A stretch of DNA of 64,000 nt from Siphlonurus alternatus (Eukaryota; Arthropoda; Insecta; Ephemeroptera; Siphlonuridae), in contig OX463781.1 of assembly GCA_949825025.1 (NCBI GenBank), forward strand, positions 8,868,648 through 8,932,647. The letters are read 5' to 3'. The notes under the pieces were generated by a model that worked only from the letters and a program-made list of their open reading frames with translations, did not search any database and was not told the origin of the DNA. Position 1 is the first letter of the stretch. Every line of letters begins with the position of its first letter. Below are positions 14,421 to 27,500 of this stretch, one piece after another. The translations under genes and the position numbers were made by a program.

Positions 14421-15889
14421 TACCTTTCAACAGGGACACTTCCATAAAAGGAAATGTGCAGTTTTATTAATTATAATTGAATTGCAAGTCATATATATAA
14501 TATATATACAAATGGAAAAAGGAAAGTCATAAATTAGTAAGCAGCTTGTTTGGAGATAAGGTAAAATGTATCCAATAATATAATCCCATCAGTAGCTTTT
14601 TTCATCCAGGTGTTGTATGGTAATTGGGTGTCAGATTAATTAGCAGTCATATCTGTAACGAAGGAACATTGTATGAGTTTGTTAGTTTTAACATTGTAAG
14701 CCGAACTAACTACAACTTTGAGCTAAGTCCTTTAAATATCAATCAATTTTAAATGCAATGGGGATTTTTTTTTTTTTGCAAAGTTAGCAGATTAAAAAAC
14801 TATTTTTTTTTTAAATCATGCATACAGTATCACAAACCTTAGTTTACGTATGGAAGACATTTTGAATAGAAAATAGTACCGTTTTGCGTTACGATCTTCA
14901 TTTTTTAACGATAGGCGCTCGATTAGAAAAAAAAATCACATCCCTAGTTTAGTTTGCCGGTTTATGAGAACGCCACGGCCGTGGGCGCGGCAATCCACTT
15001 GCCTAGCGGCCATCCCAAGTATCTAATACACTTTTAACCTATTATTAGTACTGACATCATGGTTTAATGTTCATTAATTTAGCGAACTTTAAAACCAGAA
15101 CAGAAAAGGCACGCTGCCATGATTTTTGTTAATGTGACGTCACAGGAGCTCGAAATCGATTAATTAAATCGAACCGAATCGAACTAAACCGATCAGCTGA
15201 GCTGAAAAAAGGCGTTCGTTTTAAAATAAAAGACAGATCGGAATATACGTCTATATACGCCTCCAGAAGCTATAATAAATCCAGAATGTTACTTTTAAAT
15301 GCGTAAGGGTGCCTATTTTTTTTAATTTCACCACTTTTTTTCAAGTTTTTAGCATTTTTGGTGTCGACGTGTTGTCACAACAGCGGCTCCATGCGGCCCC
15401 ACTGGCCCCAGGCTTTCGTCTGGAAGAGGTGCAAAGTGGTCGAAGTGGTGGCGACGCGATTTTGAAATCAAATTAAACTTACTTTTTTATACTTTTTTCC
15501 AATAGTTATACATATTATAGAAGCATGTAATATTTTTAAAAAATTCCATAGTTTAAAATAACCTTGTTGTGGGACATTTTTAAAAAATTAAGATTACTAC
15601 GCCTTGGCGACGTCTAGTCTGTGATCTCAGGCGTAATCTAAGGCTTGTTTAACTGTATGCTTATAGTTCAAAATATCAAATTTGATATTCAAATTTACAT
15701 CTTATCAATTCAATAGCTAATATACCTCTTATATAATACGTTATTGTTAAGATATATATAATTATATATTTAACTGTTGAACCTCTATACACTTGGTGTA
15801 CTGTTTTAATCTATTCTTCAACTCAAGAAAGTTCATCACTCTTGTTGTTTGGCGTGTTCCTAATGACGTCTCTCTACTACTGTAGCTAT

Positions 15890-16150
15890 AATATAGTGAT
15901 GGTGGGTACTGTGGTCTTCTCTCGGTTCTTGAGATGAATGACCTCACGCCCAACAGTCAATGCTGATGAGGTACCGCGAGAGAGGCGGCGTCGTGACCCA
16001 CACGACACACTTCAGTCCGGGACCTCCTCCTCCTTCTGCGTGCAGCCGACTTGAGGAGCGACCTTCAGCCACCACCTTGTGGCACCTTACAGAGAGACGT
16101 GTGCGGCGCAGTGGGGACCAGCGACATACACGTGTTCACATGGCATGTTA
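15890..16150. promoter_or_regulatory. CpG-rich island next to the family B foldback
   Basis: A GC-rich segment with many CpGs and short GAGAG runs lies about 100 bp left of a large foldback element. Open frames exist on both strands without domains. It may be an enhancer or an unrecognised exon; I cannot decide from the sequence. Confidence 0.22.
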
Positions 16151-16243
16151 ATGCGTAATCTATACTTCAGTTTGAGGTTACAATCATAGTTGTAATTTTT
16201 AGTGTAAATATTTTTTTAAATCAATTTAAATTTGCATGGATGT

Positions 16244-16960
16244 TTAAGGTAGAGATAACGCCGGTCAGCTGTTCGACGTAAGTCCCTTTTATTAACATGT
16301 AAGCCTTAGCCAATGAGAAGCTTCAACATTGACGACACAATTCTCTCAGCCAATGAAAATCTAGCGCGCGAACTGCGCGCGATGACATGTTCTATCAAGC
16401 TTCCTATCCTTTAACCCAGCGGTACCTGGTTTTTAATTTTTTCCGACGGTTTCTATAGAGGGCAAGATTAATAATTCATATGAGCCACGGGAAAGATCAC
16501 TTTACACGACATAAAAAATATTCGAGATTTTGTGCAGCATAGAATTTGAATGAAAAAATAAATAAGATTTTTCTCCTAAGAAACCTTACGGAGCGATGTC
16601 AGAATGCGGCGCTGCGGCATTTTTAAGTTGAAGCTTGTCATTCACAAAAATTCTGATTTTTTTTTGAGAGGCGGATATTAGTGCCTAAAAGCCATAAAAA
16701 AAATCAAAACAATTTAACGAGCCGATTTTTTAAATTAATTTTTTAGGTTTTCTCTCCATGGGAAAGCCCTATGCTGAAAATTAAAAAAAAATTAATTAAA
16801 AAAAAATTGGCTCGTTAAATTGTTTTGAAATTTTTTTCTATGGCTTTTAGGCACTAAGCCTTTAAAAAAATTCAGAATTTTTGTGAATTTGCTAAGGTTT
16901 ACATCATGTTAATGAAAGGGACCTACGTCGAACAGCTGACCGGCGTTATCTTTACCTTAA
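16244..16960. mobile_element. Foldback element B, ~46-bp terminal inverted repeats, TTAA-flanked
   Basis: The left end (TTAAGGTAGAGATAACGCCG...) is matched in inverse at the right end (...CGGCGTTATCTTTACCTTAA), with nearly identical repeats through GGTCAGCTGTTCGACGTA. TTAA stands at both ends, as expected for a TTAA-targeting (piggyBac-like) insertion, although it could also be part of the repeat. A second nested inverted pair lies inside: TAAAAGCCATA and CAATTTAACGAGCC near 16687-16725, mirrored near 16809-16855. The unpaired left part (16290-16400) has two CCAAT boxes (16310, 16350) and a GCGCGC-rich block. There is no transposase frame, so it is non-autonomous. Confidence 0.8.
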
Positions 16961-19900
16961 GTTAATGATGAGACTAAATGCAAAAAAATTAAAAAAATAA
17001 ATTTATATATTATACAAAGATTGATTAAAGGCTAAAATAAAAATTTAATAAACAGAAAATGAAGTTATTGAAATTATTAATATAAAAGTGATGTTACATT
17101 AAACTATATAAATGACACGTTAATTTATATTATGTACAGAGTTATGCAGAATGTTAAATTATCGATATGCTCTTGCCCTTTGAAACACGATATTTGGAGT
17201 TATACAACTTATTCAGCCCCTGTGCGTTTCAGGTTGCATATTTATCAGGCTGTTAGCAAAAAATCAATACATTTTTGTGTATATTTCTCATTGATATATA
17301 TGATATTTTCGTATTTTTTTTTATATAAATGAGGTAAAAACAGAATTTATACACAATTATCTGATTCAACTATGTGCGAATATTGTATTGTGTTTTTAAT
17401 TTTTTATTAAATGATTAAAAAAAGTATTTTAAATTGAACTAAATAGTTCACACAAGCATTAAATTTCATAATAAAATTTGGAAAACAAGCAACACCTATA
17501 AAAAAAATACATAAAATAATATTTTAACTGCGTAGATTTGAGTGAAACGTTTGGGTGTCGCAGTAGCAAGTATATAAAGCAAGCATATACCATTTCTCTT
17601 TTGCGGGTAGATCTGATAAACATCAAGCAATGAAATTATGTAATAATTATTTTTTCATACTACTTCCTTTACGGTCTAATTAGCTACTTAGTATTCCTTC
17701 TAACATAAATAAAAAGACATCATAATATAGATCACAAGAAATTCAAAATTACTGTGTTGTAAAATTATAATTAAAACGATGAAGTTAATGACAAAAAATA
17801 TTCACCATATAATACATTGTGGTATACATTATATATTTGATACTTGAGTATTAAATTTTGCAATATTTAATGATATATTATGCGAACATCATACAATATA
17901 TAATATACTAAAAAATATATTTTTAATGTACCAAAATATTATACAATATAATTTTTCATATTTTTTTCTCTATTAAGTTATGATTACGATGATGATGATC
18001 ATTATGCCTCCGTGCACGAAGTTGCTCGCTCATTATTTTACTGCTCGTGACCCACCCTCTCTTACCACTCTCCCTCCCTCTCCACCGCCGAATTCCTCGA
18101 CACCGCCAGAAGCAGATTCAGAAGGCGGTAGCACCAGTAGCGATTTATGAGTTTAATAATTTGTGCCTCCCAGCCTAAAGAAAAACTCATAATATAATAA
18201 CTGACGTTTTAAACTATTTTGACTTGCTTTTTTTAAATAAATTTACTACCAAAGTTGTATTTTATTATAAAAACTCACTTTTATTTTAGTTATTTTTTTA
18301 TCAAATTAAAATTCTAACATTTAAGATGTTAAATTCATAAATTTTTGTATTACATATTGTTGAATTTTTCTTTATACTGATTTATATGTGTTAAGTAGGA
18401 AGCTATTTTATAATAAGATTGTGATATAGAGAGATAAGAATTAAAATGATATCTCTACCTTTGTATCAAATATTAGCTCTGCTCTATTAATATAAATCAT
18501 TCTGTATAGTTTTTTTTAATATCAAATACTAATCAAAATTGTTTAGCCCGTCTTTTAATTAAGTGTAAATTTTTAATACTGTTTTATTATAACTTTATAC
18601 ATATGAAAGAATTAATTACATCTATAAAAAAAGTTCTATTAATCTAAAGGCTATTATTATAAAAATATCTATAGTAAAAAATTTAATAAGAAAATACTTA
18701 CGCCTATATTTATTAATTTGAAATTATGCTATTTTTAAGAAAAAATAAGGAACGTCAGGTTAATTTATAAGTTTTTTTTTAATTGAATCATAAATTTTTA
18801 TTATGTAATACATTTTTTTTAAACTTTGCTGTGTTTAATTTTTTTACTTTTTTTACTTTTTTTTTTTTTTTGCTGAGTATTTTAGCTAGCTTCAATACTA
18901 TACTAGTGGGAAAAATAGCATGAAAATATCTTCAAAATGCTTAAATATCTATATTTTAAGATTCACATTACAGAGACATTCAAGCTGGAATATTTTTTTA
19001 TATTATAATGTGGATCATGATGTGAATTATATAATATTATCAATGAACTCTACACCATGCAAGCTTAATCGAAATCATGGCAGCAGCAGGCAATTTATAT
19101 AAATACATTTAACCTCTGACCGCATATCCCAATTAATTTATCAAATCTAAACTTTTTGTTTCATTATAGAGATAATCTATTAATTCATATCATCAATGTG
19201 TTTGAAAATTAAGAGAAAAAAATTTAATTAATTTAAATAATTATAATTTATGACACAATTAATATTATTATTTGTGATTGGTTTCAGTTAATGGCTTTCT
19301 TTGCAGCTATTAATTTTGTTTGTAAACGTTTGTTTTAAGTATGCAAAAAAATATTGACTTTATTCTCGAGGATGCTGAAATATTTATACTTTTCATCGAG
19401 TTCGAGATCATCTTTTTACAAATAATATTACTAATGTGGAAATATAACAGTTTAGTGGTGAATAGCCACTCTGGCATGTCGTGTGAGCAGACGTTTTTTG
19501 TATCAGCTAATCTATACTTTAAAATATTGATTATAACATATTAAAATTTAAACGTTATTTCCACAGTAATACAAAATAATCTTCATGTTTGGAACAAAAT
19601 AACAAATCCATTCATATGCTGAGATTCCTCTGATTGGCCAAAATCAAATTTATAAAAAAAAAATACACCACCTTAGTAAGGTTGGAATAAATAAATGCCA
19701 AATTAAAATTTATTTTATTTTTCAAAAATATTAAATCCGGTTTTATTAATTATTTTAAAATTATATACTTATAAAAATAACTTGCTGATTTTTTTTTATA
19801 TTGTGTTTTGCTAAATTGATAACAATTTTTGCTTTTAAAGTTAACAGTAGTTTTGATTATAATATATATTTAACAATATATTATGCTAATAAAAATAAAT

Positions 19901-22900
19901 TCCATTGAAAGTGTAACTACTTAAATTTTATTATACACATTTTTTTTTTTCGAAAGCATGACAAGACTATATTGTGTAAAAGTGTTATAGCATATTTAAA
20001 TGTCTCATATTATACGTAGTAAAATAAACAGAGTATATAGTAGTAATATAGTAAGTATATAATATACAAGTAATTGGATGTATAATATTATTTGGTGTAG
20101 TAGTGGTTTTTGCTGTAGCAACAATAATCATGAAAGAAAACAGTGGGATGAAATCAAGTAGCATCAAATTTGGTTGTTGGTAAAGAATTTTCTTATAACA
20201 TCTACTGCTCTGGCAGCAATCGTTTTCGTTCGTGTATAATAATAAGAGGTGCTGCCACGCCCAGAAAAAAAGAAAACCCTGCAAGGATAGAGTTGGCCCA
20301 CACCACCCACCTCACTCTCTCAGTTCAAAAATGCCTTCAGGTTAAATATAATAATAAAAAATATATTATATACAACAGGCCAGCTACAGTTTTGGACCAC
20401 CGATAAAATATCCTAGGAGATAATAGCTACTGTATGTTGGTGTGCCTTTGCTCCTTCTTCTCTCTCTCTCTCTCTTTCTCTTCTCTATTATATTATACTA
20501 CTACTCAACATTTTATTTATAGTAGAATTCATATTCATAAACTATTATATTAATATTTAACTATATTATTCACTCAATAAAATACACTATATTATCGATA
20601 TTTTAAACCCAATTTAACATACTCTGTTACAATTACAAAAGTCATACCTAATTGTTTCATGTTTTGATTGATATCTCGGTGGAAATATTTGGATGTCGGT
20701 GTGTTTGTTTCTAATGACTTGTACTGATTTTGTGTATCCCACAGCCCGGGGGTGAACTAACCGGTTTTTCTTTAGCATTGACTTCAGAAGGAGCTGCTGC
20801 TGCTGCTGGCCTATCACGCCCCCCTCCCTCCTATCATTCCCTCCCACTCTATTACTGTTTTTTTATTTGAATCTTCTTCTTCTTCTTCGTCGTATTTTTT
20901 TTTCATGCATAAAGGAAAAAAAAAAAAAAAAAAAAAACAATGAAAAGATTATTTTACCGAGATATTTAAATAACAAAAATCACTCAATTTTTAACGCTTT
21001 GATAATAGCTTTATAGTAGTAACTTCTTTTACATGCTAAGTTATGTTATGACTGTGTTATTTTTAAAGTTATAAAATATACAATAAAAGTCAAATAATTT
21101 ACATTACACTGCACAGATTCTAAAAAAAAATGCATAAAGCTATAAAACTAGAAGTATAATATTTGAAATTATTCACTAATAATACTGTAAAACACAGCAT
21201 CAATAGTTTTTATGATGATATTAATGCCATACACATAGAAGCAAGTATACATTTTCTTGACTTCTCCCACCACATATCAAGTTTTAACATTTTTATCGTA
21301 CAAATGAAATGTAGATCTTCTGTGGCTGACCGCAAGAAAAACAAAAATTAACCACAAATTAAATGTTCAATGCTGAAATTTTAATTATGAACATACGTTT
21401 AATAAAGTGAAACAATTTGATAAACAGAAAACTCAGCCCTCTTTAATCTCACTCTCAGAAGATATGTAATAAAATGTTTTTTAAATGGTAAATTAATTCA
21501 TCCATACAACAAGTACTACATAATAATTAATGTTTATGCATAAGCTATTACTTAGTCGTGTTTAATCGAGAAAACAATTATTGTCAAGTGTGAATAAAAA
21601 GAAACTTGTGGGGGTTCGAACCTTGGGTCTATTAAAGTGAGAAACAGCAACGTTTATAAGCTCAGTATTGTCTCGCAGCAATGTATAAAAAGAACATATT
21701 ATAGTCGTATTATATAGTACGGCGTGGGAGTGGATAGTAAGTACAACATAGGTACGATCATGTGGGAGGATTGTTATTGCGCGACTTCTTTACAGATAAT
21801 CAACACTCAAAGTCAACTTACTTGATTAATACGTCACAGTGATTCGAATATTTTCAACCAAATTGTTTATCTTGGAACAGTATGAACCGCGTCTATGGAG
21901 GAGTGTGAAACTGCCATTTTTTTCGGGGGGGAGGGGAGTATAATTTTTTATTCCTAAAAAATTGCAGAACTTTGAGAAATATTTACGAAATTTCACAAAT
22001 TTAGCACACGTTTTTAGCACGATTTTTAGTACTACATTTAACTGCAATATTTATACTGCGCAAATTAATTTAAAATGGTATTATATATAACACAGAGCTT
22101 TGTGGATACCCTATTTATATCTTGCAGATAGAATTCAAGAAAATCTGTCAAGTATTTCATGTCCCGAATAAATTCTAATTAAAGTTCTCAAAAGTTGAAT
22201 ATACAAATATTTCATGACCATATGCTGTTTGTAGGATAAAATTTGGCATGGCCTAATTTTTCCCACTCCCACATATGGTTACCTGACAAATTTTCTAAAA
22301 TACAACTATTTTTTGCTTTAAATTAGTTCGAAAGCATTATTTTGAAATTATCACTATTTTAATGAAATCTACTTTAACTGTATTTTAGTTTATGTTAAAT
22401 GTATTTTGAATGAGTTTTAAATTTTGCTATTGACACGACACTTATGTGTATAGAAAACTGATCACATTGCATTTCCCCTTCTCTCTTTCAGATTGTATTT
22501 ACTTATTTATTATTATATTGTTCTCAACATACAATTTATTTTGATCTTATTTCAAAATGTTGCCATGTATTAACGCTAAACATGCACATGCAATCGCCGA
22601 GCTGATAACTTCATTCAACTGTTACATGACGCTTAAAATGCTCTCGACATATGACTGCTATAAGAGAGAGAATATACTTGATTTTAACATTAAGATATAA
22701 TGTCTATTTTACATGGAAGACATTTAATACTTAATGTTAAAAATTTTGAACTTCATCAAGTTAAGTGTTAGTAAATAATACATTTAATGGTCTTACTAAA
22801 TACTATTACTATAAATTAAGATTTTTTTTAATTAATTCATCAGAGACGGAATAATCATACATTTATATTTTTACATAAAACTCTATATTGTTGACACCCT

Positions 22901-24483
22901 GCAAAACTACTGTCGATTACACACAATTGTTGTTGTACAATTGTTGTACAGTTTTAAAATACATGCATTGAAAATGCAAAAATAGCATCTGAAATTTCGA
23001 AATAATATTAAATTCACTAACGTTAATGAGTTCAGTCACTCTCCACAAATTCTTTATAACAATCTCCAAAATATATGGAGTAGTTTCGAAATTCTAAAAT
23101 TCTCCTTTTATTTTATTATAATCGTATTTTATTTTATGAAAAACGAAGCATTAAAAAAAGTAGAGCATGCAGATTTAAAATCATTTCATACATTATGCAA
23201 GAAAAGGTGTAATTAAAAATTAAAAGAATTTTTGAATAAAATATACAGTGCTTATATTTCATGGTTATTGAAAATTAAAGTGCAAAGTAAAACAACTTGT
23301 TATCAAAAAAGTGGCACTTAAAACAACTTTTTAGTAACACATTGTAAAAATTGTTAACACATTATGAATATCATTAATATTTAAAAACACGTAGTATAGT
23401 TTTTATATAGGCTACTTAAAAAAACTATCTATTTTTATATATTAATAAAAAAAATCTCATCAATATATTAACTTGTTATTTATTATTTAAAAAAAAAAAC
23501 TTATAATTATAGTCTTCAAAAAATTATTTAAGTCCAACAGAGAAATTTGAGCTATTTTTTTTTATAATATATTTTTAAACAAGATTCAATCATTACTTTT
23601 TGATGAAATAATAATATTAAAAATATATCGTAAAAACTGGTGTGCACCCGGTGTTTTTTAATAATTAAGACTAGATCGTTCTTGTTAATTACTTCAATTT
23701 AAAAAGCTGTGGTCTAAACGTTGGGTTTCTGTTTAGTACTTGACCCGTCCGCATATTGGCACATGATGAATGGATCCAGTGATGAGAGTAATAAAAAGGT
23801 TTTATCAGTCAGCCATCAATTAAAACAAGATGGAGGGGGTAGTTCAACGTCTGCTTAATGAGTAGCAAAGTGAATATCGTTTTGTAGCAAACAAGTACTT
23901 CAGTAACATTCACAAATCAAAGTGATTACATACATGTTTATAATGTGTCATTTAACAAATATTACATGCTGTAAATTATCTTAATTGTCATCTTAGTTTC
24001 TTAATTTACGTATATACGTATAAGATTGTATTTTTTTAAGGTAGCACGATTTTTTAGTGATAAAATCTTAATTGTAGACACACTTAATTTGATAAGTATT
24101 TAAAGGTAATTTAGTTGTTTCGGCACAAGATATGTTTGCCAATTTTAATTAAGTATAATGTATAGATATTTGTGTATTAATATTCAGAGTAACTTTTCTG
24201 CAATTACTAAAATATTTTAATTACGAAACAATTTTATTTAACTATTCTAAAACATTATATAACCTAAATTAAAATTATATTTTATACAGATTTTCTATGC
24301 ATAGTTTAAAACATACAAAAAAAATGCAATTGTACATAGCATATATTTACGCATAATTATATGTAAGTAATTGAATCTAAAATATCTAAAATGATCAGCT
24401 GCTAGGCCTGCTAGCTATAGTCATGTTTAAAGTTGGTCCAATGCTGTTTTTTCAATACTATGCGTATAATATACTAATTGATA

Positions 24484-24486
<3 letters not shown>
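16961..24486. other. Long AT-rich non-coding stretch
   Basis: No supported gene. It contains repeat J copy 4 (17348-17395), a GC-rich island at about 18000-18140, a mixed CT-rich and GC patch at 20455-20860 with a (CTG)n stretch near 20793, and an uninterrupted run of A at 20916-20937. A GGTTCGAACC at about 21613 is not part of a foldable tRNA. The frames at 19985-20406 and 20614-20847 show no domains. The remainder is featureless AT-rich DNA. Confidence 0.5.
17348..17395 (+). repeat. Dispersed AT-rich repeat J, copy 4
   Basis: TATACACAATTATCTGATTC followed by ACTATGTGCGAATATTGTAT aligns with copy 2 and with the inverse of copy 1. TATATAAATGA lies just upstream (about 17321), and another copy of that 11-mer is at about 17105. 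Confidence 0.4.

Positions 24487-24564
<78 letters not shown>
24487..24564. repeat. (CT)n microsatellite
   Basis: About 78 bp of uninterrupted CT. The Ser-Leu frame across it is an artefact of the repeat. Confidence 0.97.
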
Positions 24565-24566
<2 letters not shown>

Positions 24567-27500
24567 AAAGAGTACTCTCAAACTAGCACTTATCTTCCTC
24601 ATAGCAATTTAAATAATTCTTCAGTTTGATCTTACTAGGCGGTATAAATATAATATCATGGAATAAAATAATTTATTAAATAAAAAATTAACAATTTTAA
24701 TGATTGCCTAAAGGGAAATTATTAGCAAATTTTTTTTTTATTAGAATATTATATACGCACAGTGATATATATATGACAAAAATAAGAGCATGCATATATA
24801 AAAATTCTAAGATTATGCTGGAATTTTTATGGTATGATTTTTATTTTTAATTTGTTACACCTTCTATACCATATAAGGATATAGGAGGAAATTAAAACTA
24901 AAGGATTTGATCATCAGATCTGCAGGACAAAATTTATAACGGTTTCCTTAATGTATAAGAATATAGAAGTAATCTTGTTTGTGAACTAAAAATATCTAAG
25001 TATGTGGTTTAATTATAATCTATAAGTATATATATTATTCATTGCAACAGGAACTAGTACGCAAATTATTGTTTCCTTAAATAAAAGTCAGATTTTTTTC
25101 CAGGGTGTTATCACTTCCTTTTAAATTTCACATGGGAAAATTTAAAAGTAAATTTATAAATATATTATAATCTATAGCATTACAAATTTATAATATAATA
25201 TTAACAAATCTAGTTCAACTAATTATCAAAAATTAACGTGGAAATGAATTTTAAATATTTTGATTATTCTTTACTTGAAAAAAAAAAATCCCACCTTTTA
25301 TAATTAAATGTTAAAAATAATAATAAATTTAATTTAATGTCATTAATAATTTTGAAAGTTATGTATTTAAAGTTCCTGCAAGTTGATTATTTATCTTCTT
25401 CTGAATGCACAATAACAAGGTTTTATGTGCAATAAATTATAAGTAGTATGTTTGTGCATCGAATTTATTGTTGACAATTGGTTTGTCACTTACAATAATG
25501 AGAACCTCCCAGAGAGTGGTGCGTGGTTGGTCATAATGCCAGGTGATCAGGTGAGGGCGGTATGACCACGCTCAAAACGATCGAGACACTTTAGTGCTAA
25601 TTAAATAATTATTCTGAAAATAATTTAAAGTTGTGCGTAATAACAACTGAACATTATGTCAAAAAAACATAAAATATAAGTGAAAAAAAAAATGGTACGA
25701 GAAAATGTAAGCATGAAAATAGCATCTATATAATCTATATTATATAGTATTGGATAATCTATGTTAATACCAACTTTAGGATACGAGAAAAATAAGTAGT
25801 CTGCTGCCATTGAAGTTATTTTCTCACTTATAAGTTTTCTTCATAATTATATAGATTTCAATGATCTCTTAAATTTAGGGGTAATTGGATTTTACTAATA
25901 TCGACATATAATGGAGCTCTATATAGGAATATATTTATAGATAAAATTTACATTCGACTAAACCAAAATATAATATGTTTACCATGAAGTTATGTAATTT
26001 TAAAGGAAACAGTAAGTTTTTGTAAATATTTTTTTCAACTAAAAATGTAATTTAAAGCAATTTAAATTGAGTGTTATATTTTTGACGATGCTTGTACAAG
26101 ATAAAAATGAAAGGAGGACTCCAGAAGAAGCAAAAGTATTCATTACAATCCTCCTGCGTGTTTGTATGACTTGTTAATGTGACTTTAGCAGAGAAAATAA
26201 GCTGCGAGTGCCGCCTCCACATTGCAGTGTTGGATACACCACGCGGCAAAACTAACGAGACCCCTACACAGTTTCTCACAGCTACAACACCTCTACGTGT
26301 GTACGCGTGGTGTGATTGAAATGATTGAGGTCAAAAGTAAAATAATTACTTCCTTCTTTTAAAAATTTAACATGCTAAAATTGTCCATATGGTACAATAA
26401 TATAAATTTTAACAACATATGTCAGCTTGACACTAAAAAAAAAAAAAAAAAAAAATTGAATTCGGGGGTGTATGTTTTTAAAATTGTATTTTTTTTACAT
26501 TAAATCAGTGTGCCGGAAAATTATGAGGTTAAAAAAAAGTGTTCTTAAATTTAGTTATGTACTAACATTATTTTTTTGTAGATCATCCCCTAAATAAGGT
26601 GTCCGCAGTTCTTTTGCTTTAATTAATAATATATGCTTTTATATAATTAATATATTGCTAACATTGCTCTATTGCACAGGTTAATTACTAAACGCTAACT
26701 GCAAGGAAAAAATTCGCACATGAATTATATTGCAAATACTTTTAAATCTATTTTTTTAATACGTTGTAATAACAACTACACTGCTTGCCTAAGTAGCTAT
26801 CAAGAAGCCGATACATATCATTACAAAACTAACAGGTTGTTTAGTTTTGCTAAATTATTTTCTGCAGTGTAATTCCTTCATTCTTTCCCTCGTATATAAT
26901 GGAAACTTTATGACAGATCAACATGGCTCTTAAATTGAACATCCTAAAATTAGAACTTTCATCATAGAAAGTGTAAAAAAAAAATATATATATATGGTTA
27001 TTGATGAGTTACTAACTCAGTGACACAACTACGCTTATTGTTAGTGAGAAACCTGGATAAATCCTTTTGCATCATGCCTATGAGATAGACAATTAGAATA
27101 TAACTCACTTTGATCAACTGTGGTTTTGATTTGAAAGCTTCAATTGCATGAATTTAAATTATATTGGCTTTAGATATGCTATCGCACAGCCAAAACAAGG
27201 AAGCCTAAAACAGCTAATTAAAAAAATAAAAACAAATAAACATTTATCATAATCTAATTTTGCGTTCCTTTTGCCTGTGTGTGTACGTTACCACGGTGTC
27301 ACGTGATTTTATACGAGCGGCGTCACATCGCTGCTGCTTTAGCTGCCAAATCTACTGCAGCACCTCCTCACTCCACGTGTGCATGCAGCATCTTACATCA
27401 TGTCCACCACAGAGTACTTACACGCAATTTGTGAGAACATTCAAGCTCGCCAAAACCAAATACATTCCACCTCTCTCTTATGTCCTGTTGCTGCTGCTTA

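Larger units (their letters stand above)
12412..16243. other. Non-coding stretch with a dispersed repeat and several GC islands
   Basis: No supported gene. It holds three members of a diverged repeat (12711-12770, 13420-13468, 13668-13710). GC-rich islands lie at about 14330-14420, 14940-15040, 15370-15460 and 15890-16150. A TGACGTCA is at 15135-15142. A small bulged hairpin at 15591-15639 pairs AGATTAC..ACGCCT with AGGCGTAATCT. Paired short frames near 15762-16151 overlap the CpG-rich island and have no domains. Confidence 0.5.

Noticed and set aside
21605..21640. GGTTCGAACC resembling a tRNA T-loop
   Set aside because: The flanking bases cannot form the 5-bp T stem, and no D or anticodon arm is visible on either strand.
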